Below, piece by piece: positions 15,097-22,312 of a stretch of 64,000 nt of DNA. Position 1 is the stretch's first letter. Each line of letters opens with the position of its first letter. Made by a program: the position numbers and the translations under genes. The notes below the pieces were generated by a model. That model did no database searches. It saw only the letters and a list, made by a program, of their open reading frames with translations, and was not told where the DNA came from. The stretch covers positions 1-64,000 of IMG/VR virus record IMGVR_UViG_3300009182_000059, one strand, 5' to 3'. This stretch comes from a virus.

Positions 15097-15224
15097 TTAA
15101 ACTTTCCTATCAGTTTTGTTAGCATTGCCATAGCATGTTCGTGCATCTTTTCAGAATGATGTAAACGATTCTCTAGATATGCAATATACTCCTGTAATGC
15201 TTGTATTCGGTCTTGGTCAGTCAT
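15093..15224 (-). CDS. Small coiled-coil protein
   Basis: Forty-three residues beginning MTDQDRIQALQEYIAY. The product is one long amphipathic helix. The ATG shares a base with the stop of the gene before it, and its stop overlaps the next ATG. Function unknown. Confidence 0.6.
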   Translation of the reverse strand: MTDQDRIQALQEYIAYLENRLHHSEKMHEHAMAMLTKLIGKFK

Positions 15225-15448
15225 CAATCAAACCTATCATAAGTCTTTTCAAAGATTGCTCTATCACAGATATAGAGTTCACCATCAATACCACGCATAA
15301 GATAATCACCTGCTTTACCTTGCTTATAGTCACCTTCTAGTGTATTCACTCGAAATGGTTCATCAATTTGCATACAATGGATAATGATAGGACGCTTCAT
15401 ACAACTCGTCATACCGTCAATTTTCTCAAAGGTTTCGTATGTTTTCAT
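15224..15448 (-). CDS. Conserved phage protein, PI-HCMQ/GDYL type
   Basis: The 74 residues contain PIIIHCMQI, LEGDYKQGKAGDYLM and GELYICDRAIFEKTY. I recognise this small beta-rich protein family as common in phages of many kinds, with no known function. Confidence 0.6.
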   Translation of the reverse strand: MKTYETFEKIDGMTSCMKRPIIIHCMQIDEPFRVNTLEGDYKQGKAGDYLMRGIDGELYICDRAIFEKTYDRFD

Positions 15449-15497
15449 AATAGTTTCAGATTGGTGTAGAAAAGTGTCAAATTGTGTGAAAAAGTGT

Positions 15498-15511
15498 CGC
15501 AGGATGCTGCG
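15498..15511 (-). terminator. Weak terminator-like hairpin
   Basis: On the minus strand CGCAG-CATC-CTGCG is followed by ACAC and five T, between the 15589 gene and the 15448 gene. Confidence 0.35.
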
Positions 15512-15539
15512 CTACGGTTCGATGGGTTTGGGTCTTAGT

Positions 15540-15565
15540 TTGCTCCGGAGATTAATCCAGAGCAA
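15540..15565 (-). terminator. Strong hairpin in the gap after the 15589-15906 gene
   Basis: A 10-bp inverted repeat TTGCTCTGGA/TCCGGAGCAA (one wobble) with a 6-nt loop, about 25 bp after the stop of the gene upstream. No T-tract follows on either strand. It may act with the hairpin at 15498, or as an RNA processing site. Confidence 0.4.
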
Positions 15566-15588
15566 TTCTAACTATTCTCTCAGCGGTT

Positions 15589-15906
15589 TTATACGGTTTC
15601 CGATTGTTTTTCTTCAACTGGTGCCGTTTGATCGGTCTTAGAGGGTTTTGATGACCCTGTAAAAAACCCATTGGAATCAAAGTCATTTGGGTTAACTAAT
15701 TGGTATCCAGTAACCTTACGACCATCTTTTAATACACGAATAACTGCCTTATCATACTTACGGGCATCGTAGATATATGTGGACAATCTATACATCAATG
15801 CAGAGGTTTTGATATCACTAGCAAAGGATGCTTTGATCTCATCAACGGTAACAGCATTACCAGACTTCAATACTACTAGAATTTTGTTATGGACTTTTTG
15901 TTTCAT
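15589..15906 (-). CDS. Possible winged-helix DNA-binding protein
   Basis: The 105 residues start MKQKVHNKILVVLKSGNAVT. The helix-turn-helix-like VTVDEIKASFASDIKTSAL and a following beta hairpin (AVIRVLKDGRKVTGYQLV) suggest a winged helix. The C-terminal 25 residues are polar and disordered. It has its own promoter (15953-15981), so it could be a regulator. Confidence 0.55.
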   Translation of the reverse strand: MKQKVHNKILVVLKSGNAVTVDEIKASFASDIKTSALMYRLSTYIYDARKYDKAVIRVLKDGRKVTGYQLVNPNDFDSNGFFTGSSKPSKTDQTAPVEEKQSETV

Positions 15907-15952
15907 GATATAGTTCTTTCTCAGTTATATGGTATATGGCACTACAGTAATA

Positions 15953-15981
15953 ATTCTATCAGAAAGGTTGCTCTGAGTCAA
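15953..15981 (-). promoter_or_regulatory. sigma70-like promoter inside the end of the CobS-like gene
   Basis: TTGACT (15976-15981), 17-bp spacer and TAGAAT (15953-15958), driving the putative DNA-binding protein. Confidence 0.6.
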
Positions 15982-17134
15982 TAGGTGAACTGGCAGAAGT
16001 CACGGTGTTTGCCGATTGCACTGTCTCATCCACTTTACTGTACAAGTCTAATAGACTCAATTTGGTAATCTCATCGAATCGATTAACGCACAATTGGATT
16101 GCTTTCATCTTATCATTAAAGATAGTGTAGGCTTTTGCAATGTGTACTAGGCGACGGGTACTGATAATTTCATCAATAGCACCTTCCTCATAGGTCTTAC
16201 GGACAATATCTGCCCACTTGACTAGGTTATCAACGAATGCCTTATCATTAATCAATGGGGTAAGAATCTTTGTTTCAGTTCTTACGTCTGGATACTCTTG
16301 TTCTACTGTAATAGGAAAGCGTTCAAGGAAGGCATCATCGAGGATTTGCGATAGATACTTACCTTCATCGGAACCACGACCTTTTGTATTGGCAGTGGCA
16401 ACGACATTGAATCCATTGGTTGGGTATACTACTTCACCAGACTTTTTGTTATAGTATGGTTTGCCTTCGAGAATACCTTGTAGGCACATGAGTTTATTGG
16501 ATCCACGATCCACTTCGTCAATCAGTAGCACAGCGCCACGTTTCATGGCAAGAATCACAGGACCATCACGGTTAATCACATTACCATTAACCAGTGTAGG
16601 ACCACCAAGTAAATCAGACTCATCGGTTTCCACAGAGATATTGACACGGATACACTCACGTTGGAGTTCAGCGCATACCTGTTCAATCATTAAGGTTTTG
16701 CCATTACCTGATAGACCAGTAACGAATATAGGATAGAATTGCTTAGAGGATAAAATGTTTTTCATATCCTTAAAGAATCCAAACGGTACATAATCAGGAT
16801 ACTTGCTGGGAATAGCAGGTTCAGATTCATCAATCAATTTAGGTTGACGGAATGAAAGGACTTGTTCCACTACTGCAACCTCAGGTTCAGGTGCTTTACG
16901 AATACTCAAGGACTCAGCAGGGTTAGGACCTAGACTAGGTTTAGCACCACCAATGCGAGGTAACTTGTACTCACCACGACCCACACGGTACTGGGAACGT
17001 GAAACAAACCAGAACGGATAAGGAACACCTGTTTCATCGACTACCCGTTGTACACCAGCACGGGTTAAGGTTGCACCTTCGGAGAATATGCTTTCGGCAG
17101 CCTTCACAAAAGCAATTGCATTACTATTCATCAT
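15959..17134 (-). CDS. cobS-like: CobS-like AAA+ ATPase (MoxR/CbbQ group)
   Basis: The 391 residues contain an N-terminal helical domain of about 60 residues, a linker and an AAA+ domain. Walker A is GLSGNGKT at 140-147 and Walker B is AVLLIDEVDR at 201-210. The block VVATANTKG serves as sensor, and FLERFP follows. CobS in bacteria is the ATPase of the aerobic cobaltochelatase CobNST. T4-like aquatic phages often carry it without CobN. The CobT-like von Willebrand protein at 23031 is the expected partner, so a MoxR/VWA-type remodelling pair is more likely than cobalamin synthesis. Confidence 0.85.
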   Translation of the reverse strand: MMNSNAIAFVKAAESIFSEGATLTRAGVQRVVDETGVPYPFWFVSRSQYRVGRGEYKLPRIGGAKPSLGPNPAESLSIRKAPEPEVAVVEQVLSFRQPKLIDESEPAIPSKYPDYVPFGFFKDMKNILSSKQFYPIFVTGLSGNGKTLMIEQVCAELQRECIRVNISVETDESDLLGGPTLVNGNVINRDGPVILAMKRGAVLLIDEVDRGSNKLMCLQGILEGKPYYNKKSGEVVYPTNGFNVVATANTKGRGSDEGKYLSQILDDAFLERFPITVEQEYPDVRTETKILTPLINDKAFVDNLVKWADIVRKTYEEGAIDEIISTRRLVHIAKAYTIFNDKMKAIQLCVNRFDEITKLSLLDLYSKVDETVQSANTVTSASSPIDSEQPF

Positions 17135-17361
17135 TTTGCCTCATTATCATCAAATATTGCAAAGGAAAGCGAATCAGCAAGATTCACGGCATCGGTAGGA
17201 CAGTGCTTTACTAACAGGTTGGCAGTAAATTCTACACCCAGGATGCGAATCGATTCCAATAGGTCATCGATAGCCTTCTCCTGCATTAGAATTTCCTCTT
17301 GCCATGCAGCGTATGATCCATCGTCAATGGCATCATAATAATCCTGCATTGCTTTACTCAT
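17131..17361 (-). CDS. Hypothetical acidic helical protein
   Basis: ATG 17361 is seven bases from GGAG; another ATG lies at 17364. About 76 residues, largely helical (AWQEEILMQEKAIDDLLES). It overlaps both neighbours by a few bases and is the second gene of the operon leading to the CobS-like ATPase. Confidence 0.55.
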   Translation of the reverse strand: MSKAMQDYYDAIDDGSYAAWQEEILMQEKAIDDLLESIRILGVEFTANLLVKHCPTDAVNLADSLSFAIFDDNEAK

Positions 17362-17503
17362 CATAATTCTCCATCATGTATTCTGCAATAAGGTTTACGT
17401 CATTATACGAAACACCGTAGTAATCCGCAATTTCACGGAATGACATTTTGCCTGCTTCGATAGCAGCCTCAATGTCAATTATCAAATCCTTGAATTTACT
17501 CAT
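17354..17503 (-). CDS. Helix-turn-helix microprotein
   Basis: Forty-nine residues (AAGGAATAA before the ATG). MSFREIADYYGVSYNDVNLI at about 20-39 reads as a helix-turn-helix. It resembles the 43-residue protein at 21005-21136. It is the first gene behind the palindrome promoter at 17532-17584, so autoregulation is possible but unproven. Confidence 0.6.
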   Translation of the reverse strand: MSKFKDLIIDIEAAIEAGKMSFREIADYYGVSYNDVNLIAEYMMENYDE

Positions 17504-17531
17504 TTATTCCTTTCATCATCATTTAACAGCT

Positions 17532-17560
17532 AGTATAACAGGTTTTGGTACCTTTGTCAA
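17532..17560 (-). promoter_or_regulatory. sigma70-like promoter of the cobS-like operon
   Basis: TTGACA (17555-17560), 17-bp spacer and TATACT (17532-17537). The palindrome at 17567-17584 lies 6 bp upstream. Confidence 0.85.
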
Positions 17561-17566
17561 TACCAG

Positions 17567-17584
17567 TGTTGTATAAAAACAACA
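17567..17584 (-). promoter_or_regulatory. Regulatory palindrome, site d
   Basis: Perfect TGTTGT-N6-ACAACA, 6 bp upstream of the -35 of the cobS-like operon promoter. Confidence 0.75.
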
Positions 17585-17588
17585 CAGC

Positions 17589-17855
17589 CTATTCTACTAT
17601 AATAAGTTTGCCAATATTGACATAATCCTCTATAGCGATAGCGATTTGCTTATTGGCACGCTCAGTGGAAAACTTGTCTCGATTAGCAATGGCACGTGGC
17701 AGTGTAGGTGTAGCAAAGCGATAATCCAATTTTTCTTCATCATCCTCATTCATTGCCAGTTTACTATTCAGGTACTCCAATGCACTGATTGGGTCATCAA
17801 ATATTTGTTGGTCAAGTGTATTTGCCAACCTTGGTTTTGCGATATATTTTTTCAT
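17589..17855 (-). CDS. Hypothetical protein
   Basis: An 88-residue soluble protein (MKKYIAKPRLANTLDQQIF...), helical in the second half. It ends just before palindrome site d. Not recognised. Confidence 0.55.
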   Translation of the reverse strand: MKKYIAKPRLANTLDQQIFDDPISALEYLNSKLAMNEDDEEKLDYRFATPTLPRAIANRDKFSTERANKQIAIAIEDYVNIGKLIIVE

Positions 17856-17856
17856 G

Positions 17857-18042
17857 TTATTCCTCTTCCTTTAAAAGGTGGGGTGCGAATTCATTAATCC
17901 TGTCAATCAGCTCAATGTCGTTATAGTCATCGAGGTTCTCCATGATTTTTTCATAAACAAATTGACCTAAGGCATCAATATCCATACCTTCTACAATTTC
18001 AGTGGCATAAGCCTCACGCAATGCATTCATATCAATAGCCAT
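17857..18042 (-). CDS. Small acidic protein
   Basis: ATG 18042 follows GGAGATTTAAT. The 61 residues (MAIDMNALREAYATEIVEG...) are acidic and helical. Function unknown. Confidence 0.6.
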   Translation of the reverse strand: MAIDMNALREAYATEIVEGMDIDALGQFVYEKIMENLDDYNDIELIDRINEFAPHLLKEEE

Positions 18043-18043
18043 A

Positions 18044-18238
18044 TTAAATCTCCGAATAATTATTAAGCACGGCATTAAATTCCTCTAATGCCCCATTGTA
18101 TTCCTCATCATAAAATTTGATGGACTTTTTGTGAATTCCTGTACCTATCTCAATTTCATAGGTATACTCACCTGTTCGCCATAGCACCACTCGCTCATCA
18201 CGACCATTGATGCCATCAGTAATTAATTGAATTGACAT
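18044..18238 (-). CDS. Small hypothetical protein
   Basis: Sixty-four residues with alternating beta segments (DERVVLWRTGEYTYEIEIG) and a final helix. It lies in a tight operon between the conserved protein at 18240 and the acidic protein. Not recognised. Confidence 0.55.
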   Translation of the reverse strand: MSIQLITDGINGRDERVVLWRTGEYTYEIEIGTGIHKKSIKFYDEEYNGALEEFNAVLNNYSEI

Positions 18239-18239
18239 A

Positions 18240-18989
18240 TTAAGCAGCCTTTAACATAATAGTTGGGTACTTGACAAAGCCAGTGGTATCTTTTTTTGCT
18301 TTGCCTTTTGCATACAAGCCTACGACAACACCTTTCGGGTCGAGGAATCGCAAGTCGGATTCGTCACCATTGAAAACAGGACGGCCCAGATAATATTCAG
18401 GCATGGGTTGAGTCTTTTTGATGCCAAACACTACTGCCACATTGTAACCTTGCTCGATAGCCTTGAGGACGTCAGCGTCATTACCATCTGCGGCAGAAAA
18501 AGTCAGGTGGTAATTAGGGATATGCTTTACTTTACGACCAAGGATTTTGGTATAGTCATAAAATTGAACCTCAGGGAATGCAAAGAATATGTTAGGGTAT
18601 GTCACACCATTACGGATGCACTCATACTTTTCCCATGCGATATCACTAGTGCCATTTGGGCGATAAACAGGAATCAGGTTTAAACGGATGGATTGTTTAA
18701 GACCCAATTCGATATCCTTTACCATCATTTCCATAAAGGCAGCACGGTTCTCAAAGAATAAACGGGTTTTGCGTTTACGTGCCTCTTGTATGACATTGGT
18801 GGTTTCACCACGTTTCATCATACCTCCACGACCTGCCATATTGAGACAGGCAATAGTGCAGCCTTCAGTACGCATAGCGCAGGTTTCGTACCCACTCACG
18901 TTAGCAGGAGCAAGGTGTAGGATATAGGTGTTGAAACCTTGTTTCATACCTTTGAGGACTTTGGGGTTCCCTGTGGAGAGTAATTTCAT
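18240..18989 (-). CDS. Conserved phage protein with an N-terminal cysteine cluster
   Basis: A 249-residue protein. Cys37, Cys44 and Cys48 lie in ETCAMRTEGCTIACLNMAGRG, a motif that marks a family shared by many unrelated large phages. The cluster could bind a metal, and the C-terminal half has Rossmann-like VAVVFGI. No enzymatic function is established to my knowledge, and I do not assign one. Confidence 0.65.
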   Translation of the reverse strand: MKLLSTGNPKVLKGMKQGFNTYILHLAPANVSGYETCAMRTEGCTIACLNMAGRGGMMKRGETTNVIQEARKRKTRLFFENRAAFMEMMVKDIELGLKQSIRLNLIPVYRPNGTSDIAWEKYECIRNGVTYPNIFFAFPEVQFYDYTKILGRKVKHIPNYHLTFSAADGNDADVLKAIEQGYNVAVVFGIKKTQPMPEYYLGRPVFNGDESDLRFLDPKGVVVGLYAKGKAKKDTTGFVKYPTIMLKAA

Positions 18990-18990
18990 A

Positions 18991-19158
18991 TTAAGCCTCA
19001 GAATCTAAATCACAAAAATCGGCACAACCTTTATCGTAGCCTTGATTATACAAAACCTTTTCTTGGTCATTATAATTTTCGGGACGATTAAAAACACCGA
19101 TCACTCTACCATCATAATACCCTAACCCATATGCGGGTAAAACTTTATTATTGAACAT
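18991..19158 (-). CDS. Small hypothetical protein
   Basis: Fifty-five residues (MFNNKVLPAYGLGYYDGRV...), with a GYDKGCADFC segment near the C-terminus. The GYYDGR and GYDKG repeats resemble short phage proteins of unknown role. It follows the basic coiled-coil gene without a gap. Confidence 0.6.
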   Translation of the reverse strand: MFNNKVLPAYGLGYYDGRVIGVFNRPENYNDQEKVLYNQGYDKGCADFCDLDSEA

Positions 19159-19160
19159 AA

Positions 19161-19457
19161 TTAAGCCTTTACAGTAGTAACGACAGCCTTAGAAGGACGT
19201 TTTGCTGCTTTTTTTGCTTTGATGCCAACTTTTGGTGCTTTCATTTCGGCAAGTTTCGCCTCAAGTTTAGCGATACGAGCGAGGCGTTTGGCATCACGGT
19301 CTTGGACTTTCAGTGCTTTTTGCATAGCCTTAGTGGCCTTTTGCGTAGCACGGAATTCCTTGTCGTCAGCCTTAGCAGCAGCGAGTTGGACCTTCAAGGT
19401 CTTGAGGTTTGCAACAGCGGCAGCGATATCTGCCTTGAGGAATTGGATCTTAGTCAT
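19161..19457 (-). CDS. Basic Ala/Lys-rich coiled-coil protein (histone-like composition)
   Basis: ATG 19457 follows GGAGAACC. The 98 residues form a helix rich in Ala and Lys/Glu (about 1-75) and end in a Lys/Ala/Pro tail (KAKKAAKRPSKAVVTTVK). The composition suggests nucleic-acid binding, but no fold is recognised. It is second after promoter 19585. Confidence 0.6.
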   Translation of the reverse strand: MTKIQFLKADIAAAVANLKTLKVQLAAAKADDKEFRATQKATKAMQKALKVQDRDAKRLARIAKLEAKLAEMKAPKVGIKAKKAAKRPSKAVVTTVKA

Positions 19458-19552
19458 TAGATGGTTCTCCATACAAGTAGGTCAAGTAACATAACAACAA
19501 TTGCAGCGATTGCAACTATTGCAAAAAGGATATTTTCTGTTTTTGTGTACAT
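19457..19552 (-). CDS. 31-residue membrane peptide
   Basis: The frame MYTKTENILFAIVAIAAIVV opens a single-helix peptide ending WRTI, coupled by TAATG to the basic protein. It is the first gene of the promoter at 19585-19612. Confidence 0.5.
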   Translation of the reverse strand: MYTKTENILFAIVAIAAIVVMLLDLLVWRTI

Positions 19553-19584
19553 TTTAGTATTTCTTTGCGTTTCTCAATGATTCT

Positions 19585-19612
19585 ATTATACTCGGATCGG
19601 CAGAAAATGCAA
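19585..19612 (-). promoter_or_regulatory. sigma70-like promoter
   Basis: TTGCAT (19607-19612), 16-bp spacer and TATAAT (19585-19590), with palindrome site g 15 bp upstream. Confidence 0.7.
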
Positions 19613-19627
19613 GGGTTAATCCGGTTT

Positions 19628-19645
19628 TGTTGCGTAAAAACAACG
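19628..19645 (-). promoter_or_regulatory. Regulatory palindrome, site g
   Basis: CGTTGT-N6-GCAACA, an imperfect member of the family, 15 bp upstream of the -35 at 19607-19612. A related dyad, GTTGTC-N5-GACAAC, lies at 19691-19707. Confidence 0.55.
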
Positions 19646-19690
19646 GAAAAAGGGAGATTTTTGGGAAATATCCAGGGGGAATAGGGTTTT

Positions 19691-19707
19691 GTTGTCAAAA
19701 AGACAAC
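19691..19707 (-). promoter_or_regulatory. Second palindrome in the same gap
   Basis: A perfect GTTGTC-N5-GACAAC inverted repeat, related to the promoter palindromes but with a 5-bp centre. It may be a second operator for the promoter at 19585. Confidence 0.4.
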
Positions 19708-19798
19708 GGAAAGGGATAGCGGGGGGTGTTTTTGAGGGTATATTAGTAAAAGTGCAAGTAGGATCAGACCCAGGGGATAGTAACTGAAAACCCCAAAG

Positions 19799-19851
19799 CG
19801 GAATCCCAAGGAATCCAAATTTTTTTCTGGAGCGTTACCCTTGGAATTCCG
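19799..19851 (-). repeat. Long imperfect inverted repeat at the end of the 19860 gene
   Basis: Two 13-bp arms (19799-19811 and 19839-19851; 12 of 13 pair) enclose 27 bp. It begins right after the stop of the 48-residue gene. A terminator or RNA-stability element is possible. The rest of 19646-19859 shows no gene: a frame there starts only with TTG and has no ribosome site. Confidence 0.5.
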
Positions 19852-19859
19852 AATTTATA

Positions 19860-20006
19860 CTAAAACCAATGCAGACTTCTCTTATAATTGAATTCATTGA
19901 TGATTCTGTCAATGTCAGCAGTACAGGTGGGGTTACGTGAGGAGATATATCGATCAATTTCGTTCATTTGTTTATTAGCAAACCACTCTATGATTTTCTT
20001 AAACAT
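19860..20006 (-). CDS. Small hypothetical protein
   Basis: Forty-eight residues beginning MFKKIIEWFANKQMNEIDRY, with AAAGGTAATAAT before the ATG. An amphipathic N-terminal helix is followed by SSRNPTCTADIDRII. Similar short proteins occur in enterobacterial and other phages. Function unknown. Confidence 0.6.
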   Translation of the reverse strand: MFKKIIEWFANKQMNEIDRYISSRNPTCTADIDRIINEFNYKRSLHWF

Positions 20007-20097
20007 ATTATTACCTTTCTTTTTAACTATACACAGTTATATAGAAAGAAAATGTTGCAAATGCACATGTGTGTTTTATTTTATTTCATAATATCAG

Positions 20098-20304
20098 TTA
20101 TTTGACTCCGAAGTGTTCTTTGATAGCACCACCAACATCAAACCATTCATCATCTATGCATTCATGTGCAACTTTAGCACATTCTTTTATAATCAACTCA
20201 GCAAATTTTTCTTTATCAAAGACGGGCTTACCAGTATCTGTGCCAGTCCCATCAAACTTCAACGTTGTAGCCTGTTCGGCAAGTTCTTGGATTCGTTCGT
20301 TCAT
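20098..20304 (-). CDS. MNERIQ-family small protein
   Basis: ATG 20304 follows GGAGGTTAT. The 68 residues begin MNERIQELAEQATT, contain EKFAELIIKECAKVA and end IKEHFGVK. This is the clearest member of a family with copies at 12986, 14328 and 14558 and a relic at 13377. Function unknown. Confidence 0.7.
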   Translation of the reverse strand: MNERIQELAEQATTLKFDGTGTDTGKPVFDKEKFAELIIKECAKVAHECIDDEWFDVGGAIKEHFGVK

Positions 20305-20471
20305 ATAACCTCCATTACTATACCGAGTAGTTTTTTCATCATCCATCGTTGAAACTTGTTTGGTTTCTTCTTAGAATAGAATTGTATGTGTGTATTAGAA
20401 TTCTCACCAAAACTTATTTTTAAATTTGGTTCAGGAAGAGAGCGAAATACAACATTATAATCATTATTCAT
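20301..20471 (-). CDS. Small basic hypothetical protein
   Basis: ATG 20471 overlaps the stop of the gene upstream and gives 56 residues, ending with a Lys-rich stretch (KKKPNKFQRWMMKKLLG). It is coupled by ATGA to the MNERIQ gene. Function unknown. Confidence 0.55.
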   Translation of the reverse strand: MNNDYNVVFRSLPEPNLKISFGENSNTHIQFYSKKKPNKFQRWMMKKLLGIVMEVI

Positions 20472-20637
20472 TGTCCCAATCCCATTCTTCTTCTTCAATA
20501 ATCGGTTTCTTTATTTGTTCCAATCGTATCAATTCTCTGATAGATTCAATAGCATCTTCCGTACAACGTAGTCTACCAATAATTTCGTCATTAGTATAGT
20601 TCAGATCAATCATTCGACGGATTAACTTGGTGTTCAT
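20464..20637 (-). CDS. Helical microprotein, possible helix-turn-helix
   Basis: Fifty-seven residues beginning MNTKLIRRMIDLNYTNDEII, followed by RLRCTEDAIESIREL. The spacing fits a helix-turn-helix, as in 17354-17503 and 21005-21136. The C-terminus is acidic (EEEEWDWDNE). Confidence 0.55.
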   Translation of the reverse strand: MNTKLIRRMIDLNYTNDEIIGRLRCTEDAIESIRELIRLEQIKKPIIEEEEWDWDNE

Positions 20638-21005
20638 TTGATACTCTGATGAACCTGTCGTATCAGTTGAACCTTATTGTCGGGTGTTGCAAAGATTCTC
20701 GCACGAAACACAAACTCATTGTTACGAATTATTTGCTCTTGTGTGAATTCCACCATTTTTGATTCGTACAGTTCTTGAACTAGTTGATGGCATAATTCTT
20801 TTTTGATAGACTCTTTGAATTCATCATCTGTCATATCACCTTTGATTTTATCTGACATAAACTCAGACATGGTTATTTCCGTATAGACCATCTCACCTTG
20901 AACGGTTGACAGTATATTGTCAGTCGTTGGTGGTTTACTCGGATCAATCAGGTGATAATACGTTGGGTCTAACGTATACGTTGTATCTGTCATCATCATT
21001 GCCAT
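20634..21005 (-). CDS. Hypothetical protein
   Basis: A 123-residue soluble protein starting MAMMMTDTTYTLDPTYYHL, with acidic and helical segments (MTDDEFKESIKKELCHQLV). It is coupled by TAATG to the helix-turn-helix microprotein gene before it. Not recognised. Confidence 0.6.
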   Translation of the reverse strand: MAMMMTDTTYTLDPTYYHLIDPSKPPTTDNILSTVQGEMVYTEITMSEFMSDKIKGDMTDDEFKESIKKELCHQLVQELYESKMVEFTQEQIIRNNEFVFRARIFATPDNKVQLIRQVHQSIK

Positions 21006-21136
21006 TATGCAAACTCCCTGATTATCTGCTGAACTTCTTCTGGTGAGATACGGAGTGCCAGTGCAATCTCATATATGCTCTCACCTTCTTTGTAACTCTC
21101 AATGATTGTTTCGACTAATCGTTTATATACACCCAT
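21005..21136 (-). CDS. Helix-turn-helix microprotein
   Basis: Forty-three residues. ESIYEIALALRISPEEVQQI is a clear helix-turn-helix of the sigma-region-4/resolvase kind. It resembles the microprotein at 17354-17503 (G-x-S-x2-EIA-x3-x-V/I-S-x3-V). It could bind DNA as a dimer or bridge to RNA polymerase. Role unknown. Confidence 0.6.
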   Translation of the reverse strand: MGVYKRLVETIIESYKEGESIYEIALALRISPEEVQQIIREFA

Positions 21137-21138
21137 TA

Positions 21139-21528
21139 TCAATATTCCTTAATATGTTTTTCACATGCTGTATAGTGCCAACCATTACGTTGCACTTCTC
21201 CTGGTGCACCACAAGTCTCACAGAGTTTACCTGACATACTCTCTGCAAACCAAATCATTCCGTCAGTCATTTTGTCACCACCACTAGTGTAAAACCGTAG
21301 AGTGCCGAATTTTTCTTTGACTTGGTCAACAACCACCTGAGGAATCTCTTTGTGAGGGTTTTGATCGATATATCGTTGGATGGTGTCGCAGAGTGTATAG
21401 ATTAAATCATACCATCCGTCACCACAGTCAAAACCCCAATACATGCAACTCTCCGTTATAGAGGCGTTGCGGTTAATTAACATCTTTGGAAAATCGCTGC
21501 AAATCTTCTTGTCTAGTTCTGGGTTCAT
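21139..21528 (-). CDS. Conserved phage protein with a C-terminal zinc ribbon
   Basis: The 129 residues include MYWGFDCGDGWYDLIYTLC, VDQVKEKFGTLRFY and a C-terminal CETCGAPG plus a later Cys-x2-His. This family is widespread in phages. The Cys/His set suggests one zinc ion, but no function is known. Confidence 0.65.
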   Translation of the reverse strand: MNPELDKKICSDFPKMLINRNASITESCMYWGFDCGDGWYDLIYTLCDTIQRYIDQNPHKEIPQVVVDQVKEKFGTLRFYTSGGDKMTDGMIWFAESMSGKLCETCGAPGEVQRNGWHYTACEKHIKEY

Positions 21529-21728
21529 GATATCACCGTTAGATCCATATCAAAGGTAAAATGTATACTTTGACCAATACCATTACTGTTACTAACTCGC
21601 AACTGAAAGTTATCGATTTCTTTAAAGTTAGCAATCACCTCTGCCATATGTTCAATCTGCTTTCGACTGAGATTGACAATCAATGCATCTGGTGCACCAT
21701 AGGTTTCGACTTTAAATTCTTTTTTCAT
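21525..21728 (-). CDS. Small hypothetical protein
   Basis: A 67-residue mixed alpha/beta protein (MKKEFKVETYGAPDALIVN...). The stop overlaps the next ATG. Not recognised. Confidence 0.55.
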   Translation of the reverse strand: MKKEFKVETYGAPDALIVNLSRKQIEHMAEVIANFKEIDNFQLRVSNSNGIGQSIHFTFDMDLTVIS

Positions 21729-21736
21729 TGCAATTC

Positions 21737-22312
21737 CTAATTAACAATACCGTCTATGCGCCTTGCACAGTCTTTTGCGGATCCTACACATGGTGAATCA
21801 CCAACTCGTTCGTTACCATACTGAATTGGTATACCATCAATTTCTTCTCTGCGTTTACCAGGAATCTCTTCCGGATCAACATGTTTGTTTCTGGTTGACT
21901 TTGGTGGCGGTGGGGGTGCTTGTACAGCAACAGGAACAATCTCTGTAGGATACACTGTAACAGGTTGTCCGGGTGCTACAGGCATCTGCGGTATATCTTT
22001 GACATAGTAGATATGTTCTACTGGTGGTAAGCATACCATATTGCCAGTATAGGCAACTTGACACCCACGTGGTTGTAATACTTTTTTTACCACTCGACCA
22101 TCATCCATTCGATAGTATTCCTCATAGACTGTATCTCGACCATCTGGGAAGAATATTTGTTGCGGCAATGGTGAGTATACACCAGAATTGGATGCGTATT
22201 GAACTTGAACATTTTTATCACCAAGTATCATTGACAAGAGTCCTACACCAGCAGAGTGTGCCGATGTGGATGCGAGTAAAACAAGACTTGCCATTACAAT
22301 ATGCTTTTTCAT
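21737..22312 (-). CDS. Secreted proline-rich protein
   Basis: ATG 22312 overlaps the upstream stop. The 191 residues begin with a signal peptide (KKHIVMASLVLLASTSAHS). The mature part is Pro/Val-rich (VPVAVQAPPPPPKS) with three or four cysteines, two of them in the C-terminal half. Probably periplasmic; function unknown. Confidence 0.6.
   Translation of the reverse strand: MKKHIVMASLVLLASTSAHSAGVGLLSMILGDKNVQVQYASNSGVYSPLPQQIFFPDGRDTVYEEYYRMDDGRVVKKVLQPRGCQVAYTGNMVCLPPVEHIYYVKDIPQMPVAPGQPVTVYPTEIVPVAVQAPPPPPKSTRNKHVDPEEIPGKRREEIDGIPIQYGNERVGDSPCVGSAKDCARRIDGIVN

Noticed and set aside
19516-19818. A 100-codon minus-strand frame across the gap at 19.6 kb
   Set aside because: It starts with TTG without a ribosome site and covers the promoter, two palindromes and the membrane peptide, so it is most likely accidental.
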